Origin: Marinagarivorans algicola
Lineage (GTDB): Bacteria; Pseudomonadota; Gammaproteobacteria; Pseudomonadales; Cellvibrionaceae
Length of the DNA: 64,000 bases
Assembly: GCF_001292705.1 (NCBI RefSeq)
Contig: NZ_LGAK01000007.1
Location: forward strand, 1-64,000
Reading direction: 5' to 3'
Shown: piece by piece, positions 1 through 6,807 of the stretch
How the letters are laid out: each line of letters begins with the position of its first letter
Position numbering within the stretch: position 1 is the stretch's first letter
Notes under the pieces: generated by a model
Told to the model about the DNA's origin: nothing
The model's database searches: none
Seen by the model: only the letters and a program-made list of their open reading frames with translations
Program-made: the position numbers and the translations under genes

Positions 1-19
1 TATCACAAGGCATGGATCA

Positions 20-457
20 ATGGATCGGGATATAGTTGTCATGGAAAGTGAAGAGGATATTGCTCTTTGCTTTGATGTTTTTAAGGAGTTGAGGCCTCAT
101 CTCAATTTAAGTGATTTTATTAATCAGGTTTCTCGCCAAGCCGAATTTTCTTATAAAATTATCGGAATTAAAAAAGATGATGTGGTGGTTAGTGCTGCGG
201 GCTTTAGAATTTCTGAATTTCTTGCGTGGGGCAAGGTGCTTTATCTTGATGACTTAACGACATTGCCAGCGCATAGAGGTAATGGGTACGCGGCAGGCCT
301 TATGGATTGGCTTATTAATCATGCAAAAGAAATGGGGTGTGATGCTTTGCATTTAGATACAGGGCATCATCGGCACCAAGCGCATAAACTCTATCTTAAA
401 AAAGGTCTTGCTATTACATCACATCACCTATCAATTGATGGGTTGCAAAATGCCTAA
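20..457 (+). CDS. GNAT-family N-acetyltransferase (5' end uncertain)
   Basis: This is a 145-residue GNAT-fold protein, predicted to move an acetyl group from acetyl-CoA to an unknown small molecule or protein amine. The acetyl-CoA loop is readable as RGNGYA (about residues 86-91), preceded by the strand LYLDDLTTLP and followed by the helix GLMDWLINHA; the C-terminal part (HKLYLKKGL) is the usual last GNAT strand-helix. The frame stays open to the window edge, so the real start may lie upstream, although the length already fits a complete single GNAT domain. It is the first gene of the accessory stretch and its stop is followed within about 40 bases by the first copy of the interspersed repeat. 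Small GNAT genes are common passengers of mobile cassettes. The substrate cannot be inferred. Confidence 0.8.
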   Translation: MDRDIVVMESEEDIALCFDVFKELRPHLNLSDFINQVSRQAEFSYKIIGIKKDDVVVSAAGFRISEFLAWGKVLYLDDLTTLPAHRGNGYAAGLMDWLINHAKEMGCDALHLDTGHHRHQAHKLYLKKGLAITSHHLSIDGLQNA

Positions 458-493
458 CAAGGCCTTAAAGCCTCGCCTAATCTACTTAGACCA

Positions 494-632
494 GTTTTAC
501 TGGGACAGGCGCTCGTTTTAAGTCATTTCTGGTTATTAGCCTGATATTTTTATAACGGAAGTGTTTTTGGTGTACCTGTCCTTGAGAGCACTAATTTTAA
601 CTGTGTAAGTATACAGTTTATGGGCGATTCGG
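494..632 (+). repeat. Interspersed repeat copy 1
   Basis: First copy of a repeat seen seven times between 494 and 5308. It begins agttttactgggacaggc, continues through a conserved AT-rich middle (ggttattagcctgatatt) and contains a right inverted arm cctgtcc at about 574-580. The conserved part extends to gggcgattcgg. It differs from copies 2 and 3 by point changes (gcgctcg for gcactcg, one extra t in cattt, tgtacctg for tgtgcctg). Confidence 0.85.
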
Positions 633-633
633 A

Positions 634-825
634 GCGTTTTGCTGGGACAGGCACTCGTTTTAAGTCATTCTGGTTATTAGCCTGATATTTTTATAACGGA
701 AGTGTTTTTGATGTGCCTGTCCTTGAGAGCACTAATTTTAGCTGTGTAAGTATACAGTTTAGGGCGATTCGGTATTTTTCTTGAAATGGCATAGATTTTT
801 TCCGCCTATCTATGCTCTAGATTGG
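634..825 (+). repeat. Interspersed repeat copy 2 (long form)
   Basis: Long form of the repeat. It starts gcgttttgctgggacagg, carries inverted arms ggacaggcac and gtgcctgtcc about 60 bases apart, and adds a second module with its own inverted arms (catagat / atctatg, about 789-814) ending tctagattgg. Nearly identical over its length to copy 3, which follows after 16 bases. Confidence 0.88.
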
Positions 826-841
826 AAAATGGCGCTTTCTT

Positions 842-1027
842 TACTGGGACAGGCACTCGTTTTAAGTCATTCTGGTTATTAGCCTGATATTTTTATAACG
901 GAAGTGTTTTTGATGTGCCTGTCCTTGAGAGCACTAATTTTAACTGTGTAAATATACAGTTTAGGGCGATTCGGTATTTTTCTTGAAATGGCATAGATTT
1001 TTTCCGTCTATCTATGCTCTAGATTGG
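842..1027 (+). repeat. Interspersed repeat copy 3 (long form)
   Basis: Tandem partner of copy 2, with only a few substitutions over about 185 bases. It lies upstream of the secreted hydrolase gene. A short similar string (ggattttttccgtcta) recurs at about 1118-1133, just before that gene, and may be a fragment of the same second module. Confidence 0.88.
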
Positions 1028-1170
1028 TGCGGCTCTGTATCAGGCTTGCCACGCGGGCTTGAGCCATGCTAGATTAGTGGAAAACTTAGATATACGGATT
1101 GAGGCCCAGAGATATATGGATTTTTTCCGTCTAATATAATGTTAGCTTTCACATCACAAAAGGAATCATC

Positions 1171-2004
1171 GTGAAATATGTTTATCTAGTACCGTTACTT
1201 TTGTCGCTTATTTATTCGGGAGACGCATTCGCTCAGCACCCTGGAAAGCCAGGAGAAAATGCCTCAGGCGGAGTTGAAGTTCATATACCTTCCGATGATA
1301 TAACAATATACGGATTATTGTATCGAGCGAAGAAGGGTAGCGACAAGGCTCCGGGCGTTGTGATTGTTCATGGCTGGGCTCCTTACAATGTCAGCCCTAT
1401 TGAAGAATATAGTTACGTCGCAAGAGAGTATGCTGAGGCTGGCTACAATGCTTTAGCGATTACTTTACGTGGTTGGAAACCTACAGGCGGTAATGATGAT
1501 TGTGGTTTAAAACAACCCAAAGATGTAATCAGCGCTGCTAGATGGCTTGCTAAACAGCCAGGAGTTGACCCAGATAAAATAGCTCTAACGGGTCAATCAC
1601 TTGGAGGTCAGGTGGTATTATCTGCAGCAGCCTTAGATAATATTATCAAAGCAACAGCTGCATATTTCCCGATTACTGAGTTTAGATTGTGGGGAGTAAC
1701 GACAAGTCTTCCTCAAGCTGCTCTGGATGATTACATCTATGGTATGTGTGCGAAAAACGGAACTCCAGAAGATAGGTCTCCTTACTACTCCTCCAGACAG
1801 ATTAAGGGGGCTGTGCTTCTGTTACATGGTGAATACGATACCAATGTTGTCTTAGCTCATAGTAAGTTAATGCACAAAAAAATGGTTGAAGATAAGCAAG
1901 ATGTTACTCTATATGTCGCAAAGAAAGGTGGCCACGGTTCGGGTGGTGAAGGGTGGGAAAATCATAATCAAATAGTGTTCAAATTCTTTAATCATAAGCT
2001 ATAA
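1171..2004 (+). CDS. Secreted alpha/beta hydrolase (dienelactone hydrolase-like)
   Basis: 277 residues. An N-terminal signal peptide (residues 1-21, hydrophobic VPLLLSLIYS, likely cleavage after AFA) sends the protein out of the cytoplasm. The mature part is an alpha/beta hydrolase: oxyanion-hole HGW at 67-69, nucleophile elbow GQSLGG with Ser143, acid Asp223 in GEYDTN and His255 in KGGHGSG. The spacing and the GxSxGG elbow fit the dienelactone hydrolase / prolyl-oligopeptidase-like esterases; the ester or amide substrate is unknown. The start is GTG, placed about eight bases after AAAGGAA, which supports it over internal ATGs. The gene stands alone between repeat copies 3 and 4 with no operon partner, consistent with an acquired single-gene cargo. 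Confidence 0.82.
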   Translation: MKYVYLVPLLLSLIYSGDAFAQHPGKPGENASGGVEVHIPSDDITIYGLLYRAKKGSDKAPGVVIVHGWAPYNVSPIEEYSYVAREYAEAGYNALAITLRGWKPTGGNDDCGLKQPKDVISAARWLAKQPGVDPDKIALTGQSLGGQVVLSAAALDNIIKATAAYFPITEFRLWGVTTSLPQAALDDYIYGMCAKNGTPEDRSPYYSSRQIKGAVLLLHGEYDTNVVLAHSKLMHKKMVEDKQDVTLYVAKKGGHGSGGEGWENHNQIVFKFFNHKL

Positions 2005-2243
2005 ATAAAGCTAAAACCTACTTAGACAGGCATGCCAAAAAGAAAATGACACTAAGTTTTATCGACTATTGTATCGCCATGCCAAAACAATCGCTAATAG
2101 CCCATTAATTTAATAAAAGGCATAAAGAACCCAAGCTAATAACATGGGGTTATTGGGTTGGGCAGGAGTGATGGTGGGTAATGCGGAAAGGGGTTATTGC
2201 GGGTGGTTATTTAGGCAGCGCGCTTGGGCCTTTGCCTGTGTTT

Positions 2244-2337
2244 CGTTTTGCTGGGACAGGCACTCGTTTTAAGTCATTCTGGTTATTAGCCTGATATTTT
2301 TATAGCGGAAGTGTTTTTGGTGTACCTGTCCTTGAGA
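2244..2337 (+). repeat. Interspersed repeat copy 4
   Basis: About 94 bases from cgttttgctgggacagg to cctgtccttgaga. It keeps both inverted arms (right arm with one change) but lacks the tail and second module of copies 2 and 3. It lies between the hydrolase gene and the Fic gene, less than 100 bases before the Fic start. The preceding 239 bases (2005-2243) show no recognisable gene. Confidence 0.85.
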
Positions 2338-2351
2338 ACATCTTATCTTGA

Positions 2352-2375
2352 AACGCAGATTTTAAAACTTGCGTT
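2352..2375. promoter_or_regulatory. Imperfect 24-bp inverted repeat upstream of the Fic gene
   Basis: AACGCAGATTTT is followed directly by AAAACTTGCGTT, whose reverse complement matches it at 10 of 12 positions. It lies about 55 bases before the Fic start and just outside repeat copy 4, where an operator would be expected. The Fic protein ends in a winged-helix-like region, so self-regulation is possible, but this is inference. Confidence 0.45.
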
Positions 2376-2430
2376 ATGATTGGTTTGTGACATACTAAAA
2401 AACAAAACGCACATTATAGCAAGGTAAGTT

Positions 2431-3777
2431 ATGGCTAAGGCTAGGGTAGAAAAAGCTCCGAAATTCACTATCCCTGAAGATTTTCAATCAATAATACCTT
2501 TCCTTGATAAGTATGATGCTACAGATGATGAAGGGAGATATCTACACTGGAGTCAATTGAAGTGGAGAGTCCCTAAAGCAGATGCTGAAAATATTTGGAA
2601 GACTGTGAAGTTCAAAAGAATATCACAGTACAAGAATCTTGATATTAAAGATGAAGCAGGCGACCCTTTTGTATACTGTATTCCTCACTCTATGGAAGCT
2701 TTATTATATCAACTAGTGAAAGTCGCAGGAGGTAATGTTGGAGCAGTATCTGATACTGCTGCTAGTGATAACTTACAAAGTAAATTTTTAGTTTCATCTT
2801 TAATGATGGAAGAGGCAATAACAAGTGCCCAACTTGAAGGGGCCTCAACTACCCGCGAAGTAGCCAAGAAAATGCTTGAAGATGAAAGGGAGCCCATAGA
2901 TGAAGATGAGAGGATGATATTAAATAACTATCTTCTTTTGAGGTTTGCGGAACAAAATAAAAAAGAAAAATTAACTTTAGATCTTATTTTAGAATTTCAT
3001 CGGATAGCAACAGCAGGGACTACTGAAAATAATGTGATTCCTGGGGCGTTTAGACAAGATGATGGTATATATATTGAAGATGGCGATGGGAATATTGCTC
3101 ATCAACCCCCTCACTTTAATTTGATTGATGAAAGGCTTCAAAAGTTGTGTGATTTTGCTAATGAAGAGCATACTGGCTTGAATGGTTGTGATTTTGTCCA
3201 TCCAATTATTAAAGCAATTATCCTCCACTTTATGATGGGCTATGAACACCCATTTAGGGATGGAAATGGCAGGACCGCAAGGGCATTATTTTATTGGTTT
3301 ATGCTTAAAAGCGAATACACACTCTTCAAATTTGTGTCTATTAGTAAGTTGTTAAAAGAAAAGCCCAAAGAGTATGGGGTGTCTTATATGTATACAGAGA
3401 AAGACGCTAATGATTTAACTTATTTTATTTATTTTCAGTTAGATATTATTCTCCATGCTTTCGAAGAATTGAAAACATACTTAGGTAAGAAAACAAATGA
3501 ATTTCAAAAGATTGCGGAGATATTAGAGAAAACCATATGGGGTAATACTCTAAACTTTGTTCAAAAAGATTTAATAAAGAAAGCTGTTAAGGAACCCGGC
3601 AGAATATTTAATGCTAAAGAGGTTTCCCATTCATATGCTGTTTCTTCAAACACAGCTAGAGCGTACTTAGCAAAGTTAGCTGAGCTAAAATTATTGCTAG
3701 CAACAAAAGATGGTAAAACCCTAATATATATAGCTCCGTCTGATTTACTTTCTAAACTAGATAGCGGAAGGGTATAG
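2431..3777 (+). CDS. Fic-domain protein, class II (N-terminal inhibitory helix)
   Basis: 448 residues. The Fic core motif HPFRDGNGRTAR is intact at 273-284, with catalytic His273, so the protein should transfer AMP (or another nucleotide-phosphate) from a nucleotide to a hydroxyl side chain. An inhibitory-helix motif SAQLEG (132-137, Glu136) precedes the core, the arrangement of self-inhibited class II Fic proteins. Residues about 380-445 look like a winged helix-turn-helix (FNAKEVSHSYAVSSNTAR), as in many chromosomal Fic proteins. The ATG follows AAGGTAAG at good spacing. It stands alone between repeat copies 4 and 5, with an inverted repeat upstream. The target protein is unknown. It need not be a toxin, because class II proteins carry their own antitoxin helix. 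Confidence 0.9.
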   Translation: MAKARVEKAPKFTIPEDFQSIIPFLDKYDATDDEGRYLHWSQLKWRVPKADAENIWKTVKFKRISQYKNLDIKDEAGDPFVYCIPHSMEALLYQLVKVAGGNVGAVSDTAASDNLQSKFLVSSLMMEEAITSAQLEGASTTREVAKKMLEDEREPIDEDERMILNNYLLLRFAEQNKKEKLTLDLILEFHRIATAGTTENNVIPGAFRQDDGIYIEDGDGNIAHQPPHFNLIDERLQKLCDFANEEHTGLNGCDFVHPIIKAIILHFMMGYEHPFRDGNGRTARALFYWFMLKSEYTLFKFVSISKLLKEKPKEYGVSYMYTEKDANDLTYFIYFQLDIILHAFEELKTYLGKKTNEFQKIAEILEKTIWGNTLNFVQKDLIKKAVKEPGRIFNAKEVSHSYAVSSNTARAYLAKLAELKLLLATKDGKTLIYIAPSDLLSKLDSGRV

Positions 3778-3852
3778 CAGTTGCCTAAGCAGTAAAAATC
3801 AAAGCTGGCCATCGCTTCGCGATTATAGCAAAATTTCACTTTCCTCTTAGCC

Positions 3853-3882
3853 GCGTTTTGCTGGGACAGGCACTCGTTTTAA
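3853..3882 (+). repeat. Interspersed repeat copy 5 (left end only)
   Basis: Thirty bases matching only the left end (gcgttttgctgggacagg, then cactcgttttaa). The match stops abruptly 26 bases before the next start codon. It lies between the Fic gene and the 159-residue gene. Confidence 0.75.
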
Positions 3883-3908
3883 TATATCAACCGATTTAGG
3901 CACTAACA

Positions 3909-4388
3909 ATGAGTTATCCAATAATGAAAAAAATCACAGAAGCAGATTGGGACAGGCTGATCCAGGAGGTGCGCTCTGATGATGTCTTATATGCAAAAAG
4001 GATATTTTGGAACAAATCAGATGAGGAAATAATGGATGCTTTTGAGTCAGGGTTCGCTTTTATTGAGCGCTGTGATGAACTGAGATTCATGCCTCCTGAG
4101 CTCTTTAATTATTATTATCATTACTTCCCAGAGTTTGTTGCAAGGGATAACTATGACTCATCAGATACCCCAGGCGTAGCAAGTTGTTTTATACAACTGC
4201 TTGAGGAAAAATTGGAAGATCACTCTTTTTATTATGAAGAGCTTTTAGTGTTGGCCAATAACACGCTTGATTTTATATTGGATAATATTGATAGATTCAA
4301 CACGGACCCAGAGATATATGGTGATTTTTTGCCTAGAATTAAAGCACTTAAACACGGTATTCAGCATTATCCCATCACGCGCCATTAA
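3909..4388 (+). CDS. Hypothetical protein, 159 residues, acidic
   Basis: I do not recognise this protein. It is small, strongly acidic, rich in Tyr, Phe, Asp and Glu, predicted mainly helical, and has no signal peptide or membrane segment. A notable stretch is FNYYYHYFPEF (about 76-86). The ATG has an AGG nine bases upstream. It is the only gene between repeat copies 5 and 6 and starts 131 bases after the Fic stop, in the same direction. Such small acidic soluble proteins beside Fic or cassette genes are sometimes immunity or antitoxin proteins, but nothing in the sequence proves that. Coding is supported by a long open frame with uninterrupted hydrophobic/charged patterning. Confidence 0.65.
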   Translation: MSYPIMKKITEADWDRLIQEVRSDDVLYAKRIFWNKSDEEIMDAFESGFAFIERCDELRFMPPELFNYYYHYFPEFVARDNYDSSDTPGVASCFIQLLEEKLEDHSFYYEELLVLANNTLDFILDNIDRFNTDPEIYGDFLPRIKALKHGIQHYPITRH

Positions 4389-4418
4389 GTCGTATGTCAT
4401 TTTTTGGGCTTAGCCAAA

Positions 4419-4480
4419 GCGCTTTGCTGAGGCAGGCACTCGCTTTTAAGCGCATTAAATGACATTCTGTTATTAGCTTA
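4419..4480 (+). repeat. Interspersed repeat copy 6 (diverged left half)
   Basis: Diverged left half: gcgctttgctgaggcaggc, then actcgcttttaag, an 11-base insertion and cattctgttattagctta. It reaches the stop codon of the HTH gene on the opposite strand (TTA at 4478-4480). Confidence 0.65.
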
Positions 4481-4819
4481 TTTCTGCACGACACCCGCAT
4501 AAATCAACATTAATCGCCAGGCGGCATAGGGGATTGCCCTTGCGTGGGTATCGCCTTCTTTTGCTTTCCATCGGCGCACAGTGGCGCTGCCTTTTTTAGG
4601 GTTATAATTTACGCCGACCATTTTAGCGACATCATTTTGCGACCAGCCCATAAGCGCTATGAGTGCGCGTACCTCATCTTGCGTTGGCGGTTGGTAGTGT
4701 TCGTGAGTAAAGGCTAGGGCGCATGGCCGGCTAGCAAGAGCTTCCAGTGTTGTAAGCGCGGTGCCTTCAAGGATTTGAATGGCTTGGTTGATGATGTCTT
4801 GTTGAGTTGCCGTGATCAT
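4478..4819 (-). CDS. Small helix-turn-helix DNA-binding protein
   Basis: 113 residues, read from the ATG at 4819 because GGGAGAG lies just upstream of it; a longer frame to 4873 has no such site. The C-terminal half contains a Cro/XRE-like helix-turn-helix: LIALMGWSQNDVAKMVGV (about 53-70) then a recognition-helix stretch ATVRRWKAKEG, ending in IPYAAWRLMLIYAGV. Short regulators of this shape occur on phages, plasmids and integrated elements. It is the only gene on this strand in the accessory stretch. Its stop codon touches repeat copy 6. DNA binding is inferred from the motif; target and role are unknown. Confidence 0.65.
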   Translation of the reverse strand: MITATQQDIINQAIQILEGTALTTLEALASRPCALAFTHEHYQPPTQDEVRALIALMGWSQNDVAKMVGVNYNPKKGSATVRRWKAKEGDTHARAIPYAAWRLMLIYAGVVQK

Positions 4820-5154
4820 GGATCTCTCCCATTTATTGACTGGGCTTATGCCTTGTCTTCGAGGAAATCGCAACGCGCCAATGGCGCGGAATCAAGTTTT
4901 ATCTTGTGTTTTGCAAAATAAATTACTTAAAAATTACTACTTTGTTTTATTTATCTGTTTAAGTTATTGATTTTAAATAACTTTATTTAACCCTGCTCCA
5001 TTCCATCATTGGAGCGGTACAAAAGCGCCACGGGCTGTAATCCCCCGTGTTATGGGCGTTTTCGGTGTTTTCCATAGTTTTTTTGTAGTCCTGAAAATAC
5101 TCTGTTTAACCCTGTTTTTAGCAATAATTGCTACAATGTAGCAATGGCGGTGAT
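4820..5154. other. AT-rich intergenic stretch
   Basis: Upstream region of the HTH gene. 4905-4990 is very AT-rich (runs such as aaattacttaaaaattac). A short hairpin-like string cacgggctgtaatcccccgtg lies at about 5030-5050, and ttgctacaatgtagcaa at about 5128-5144 is a palindrome (TTGCTACA / TGTAGCAA) just before the integrase fragment, possibly an operator. No gene is recognisable. Confidence 0.4.
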
Positions 5155-5243
5155 ATGGGTTCTATTACAAAAAGAAAAAAGAGACGATAGTGTAAGTTAT
5201 ACGGCCCAAATTCGCATTAAAAAGGGTACTATCAAGCGTGCGT
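5155..5243 (+). pseudogene. N-terminal fragment of a tyrosine-family integrase
   Basis: From the ATG at 5155 the reading is MGSITKRKKR, then after a one-base shift in the A-rich run it continues DDSVSYTAQIRIKKG. Many phage/island integrases start with this kind of sequence (MGxITKRxxKDGxxxYTAQIRIK), the arm-type DNA-binding end. In the unshifted frame a TAG follows at 5188. The similarity ends where repeat copy 7 begins at 5244, so the fragment is both frameshifted and truncated. It is too short for a firm family call, but it fits the remains of the element that occupied the neighbouring tRNA gene. Confidence 0.5.
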
Positions 5244-5308
5244 GCGTTTTGCTGGGGCAGGCACTCGTTTTAAGTCATTGTGGTTATTAGTCTGATATCT
5301 TTATAGCG
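5244..5308 (+). repeat. Interspersed repeat copy 7 (right end missing)
   Basis: gcgttttgctggggcaggc through gtcattgtggttattagtctgatatctttatagcg in segments matching copies 2-4, with a handful of changes; the right arm is absent. It begins at the break point of the integrase fragment. Confidence 0.75.
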
Positions 5309-5429
5309 CATATTAAAAACAACGAGGGCATCCTAGGCGCTAAATTTATCAAGACGCAAGCGGGTTGTGTTATGAGGGTATTAAGATCAGCTTTGTCAAA
5401 AGCGTGTAACAAGATAAGTGAGTGCGGCG

Positions 5430-5865
5430 CCCTTGTGCTCTAGTGTACCCAGTGGCAAAGGTATTTATCCATACTCGTGCTTTTGTGGTATCAGAAACAC
5501 CTTCCCTCGGAATATTAACGGCCTTAAAAAGCGCTGCAGAATAAGGGTTCGCGGACGGCTGTGTGAGCCAGTAACGCCCCAGTCTTTCATTTTCGCCTGT
5601 ATGGTTGAACGCTTCATCAGCGCGCTATTATCGGAATGTAAAATAATAGGTCCGTCGATACGGTCTTCATTGTAAATGTTGCGCTGTAAATGCTGCGGTG
5701 TAAAGTTCAGCGGCATCATCACCGCTTTCATCTTTAAAAACTTCAGCGCCAACGGTGTAACGACTAAAGACATTCATCATTCAACACAAATAATAAAATT
5801 ACCTAACGACAGGGATTGATAAATCACTAATATCCCAACTCCATGCTTCATCAGGATTGCCGGAA
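5430..5865 (-). pseudogene. IS3-family transposase (orfB) remnant
   Basis: Three reading frames on this strand, read in order, rebuild part of an IS3-family DDE transposase: EAWSWDISDLSIPV (about 5822-5862), then MNVFSRYTVGAEVFKDESG (from about 5787), then IILHSDNSALMKRSTIQAKM and WGVTGSHSRP (about 5570-5650), then NPYSAALFKAV (about 5520-5550). These match the rve-domain landmarks WxWDIT, MDxFSRxxVGxEV, LHSDNGxxMK and NPYSExLF. At least three frame changes and an in-frame stop near 5810 make it dead. The left and right IS ends and orfA are not recognisable. Confidence 0.8.
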
Positions 5866-6209
5866 TATATGTATAGACGGCAGGGATATGCACTCGATTT
5901 AATAGCCTTTAGCGGTAAGCCGTTTTTCAGAGTGGCAGTCCTTGTGTTGTGCTCTTTGAGCTGCATTAATTTGTTTGTGGCTCTATGGTCCGAAATAGAT
6001 GATTTACGTGCTTGTTTTTTTGGCTGGTCCGTCACGTGGGTGCGCGCTTGGAGTATTTAGCTCTATGCTTGTTCTTAGGGTCTTGTCAGGCGCTAGAGGG
6101 GTGGTGGTTTGGGTACTTTTGATTCGTTAACTAAATGTGCGAATTTTCTATGGGCAATTTTTGGTCGCTTGCGGGTTTATTGTCTTCAAATTAGTGAGTG
6201 AGCAATAAA
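5866..6209. other. Intergenic stretch between IS remnant and tRNA-Leu terminator
   Basis: No convincing gene. Open frames here are short and lack homology that I recognise. The part up to about 6035 may include decayed sequence of the IS3 element. No second tRNA-Leu 3' end (attachment-site duplicate) could be found by eye. Confidence 0.35.
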
Positions 6210-6256
6210 AAACCCTTGTTTTATTTTGGCAAAAATGCCTTATAAAACAAGGGTTT
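6210..6256 (-). terminator. Rho-independent terminator of tRNA-Leu
   Basis: Stem of about 15 base pairs (aacccttgttttat at 6211-6224 with ataaaacaagggttt at 6242-6256), followed on the minus strand by a T run (ttttttatt). It lies seven bases beyond the encoded CCA end of the tRNA. Confidence 0.88.
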
Positions 6257-6262
6257 AGTATT

Positions 6263-6349
6263 TGGTACCAGAGGCCGGACTCGAACCGGCACACTATCGC
6301 TAGCGGGGGATTTTGAATCCCCTGTGTCTACCAATTTCACCACTCTGGC
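6263..6349 (-). tRNA. tRNA-Leu (anticodon CAA)
   Basis: On the minus strand an 87-nt class II tRNA reads from GCCAGAG (acceptor 5' side) to CTCTGGT-A-CCA with the CCA encoded. The D-arm region has the usual TGGTGAAATTGGTAGACAC, the anticodon stem GGGGA/TCCCC encloses loop TTCAAAA (anticodon CAA, reading UUG), the variable arm is long as expected for Leu, and the T arm is GCCGG-TTCGAGT-CCGGC. The first acceptor pair is G-U. Its 3' end faces the accessory stretch, the usual geometry when tRNA genes serve as island attachment sites. Confidence 0.96.
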
Positions 6350-6362
6350 TAAGTAGGCGCGC

Positions 6363-6390
6363 ATTGTAGCAGCGATATATTACGCGTCAA
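6363..6390 (-). promoter_or_regulatory. Sigma-70 promoter of tRNA-Leu
   Basis: Minus strand TTGACG, 16-base spacer, TACAAT, then a G/C-rich discriminator (GCGCGCC) before the tRNA. This is a strong stable-RNA-type promoter, and the GC discriminator is typical of stringent-controlled genes. Confidence 0.8.
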
Positions 6391-6807
6391 GCCTATTTTT
6401 AATATTTATTTCTATTGTTTGTTTTGTAGGCAAAGGAGGGGAAGTGATGAGTGGTGCGCGGTTTAAATATCAAACAATTTTACAACTAATCGGCACTTTG
6501 TGTCCTATTTGGACTATGCCACTGTGCGGAACGGAATCCTTTTGATACACTCGCGTGCAGTATTTTTGCCTGTAGTAGCTTTAAAGGTACACATGAATAA
6601 CTTGAGCTGTAGCAGCTGTAAAACTAAAGGGATTGCGCAGGCTGGGCCTTTGCGCTGACGAGGGGTGTCATTGGGCGTTAATGCGTGCCTTTAGGTGCCA
6701 ATAAAGCCTTGGATCTTCGATTTTTGCAGTGTCGCTTTGACATTACTGAAGCGGACAACCATAAATATAAACGCTATATGCAGATAATCAGCAAACAGGA
6801 ATACAGA
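6391..6807. other. Upstream region of fimL
   Basis: About 417 bases between the divergently transcribed tRNA-Leu and fimL. No gene recognised. An open frame reaches back to 6685, but the added residues do not resemble FimL. A promoter for fimL must lie here; no clear -35/-10 pair stands out. Confidence 0.4.

Noticed and set aside
450-500. gcctaacaaggcc after the GNAT stop looks like the start of an integron attC site
   Set aside because: An RYYYAAC-like 7-mer is present, but no matching GTTRRRY partner lies within 150 bases and no integron integrase is visible, so an attC call is not supported.
494-5308. Regularly repeated sequences as a CRISPR array
   Set aside because: Repeats are 60-190 bases, unevenly spaced by whole genes, and no cas gene is present.
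5418-5675. Plus-strand open frame near 5418
   Set aside because: It is the antisense shadow of the IS3 transposase remnant.
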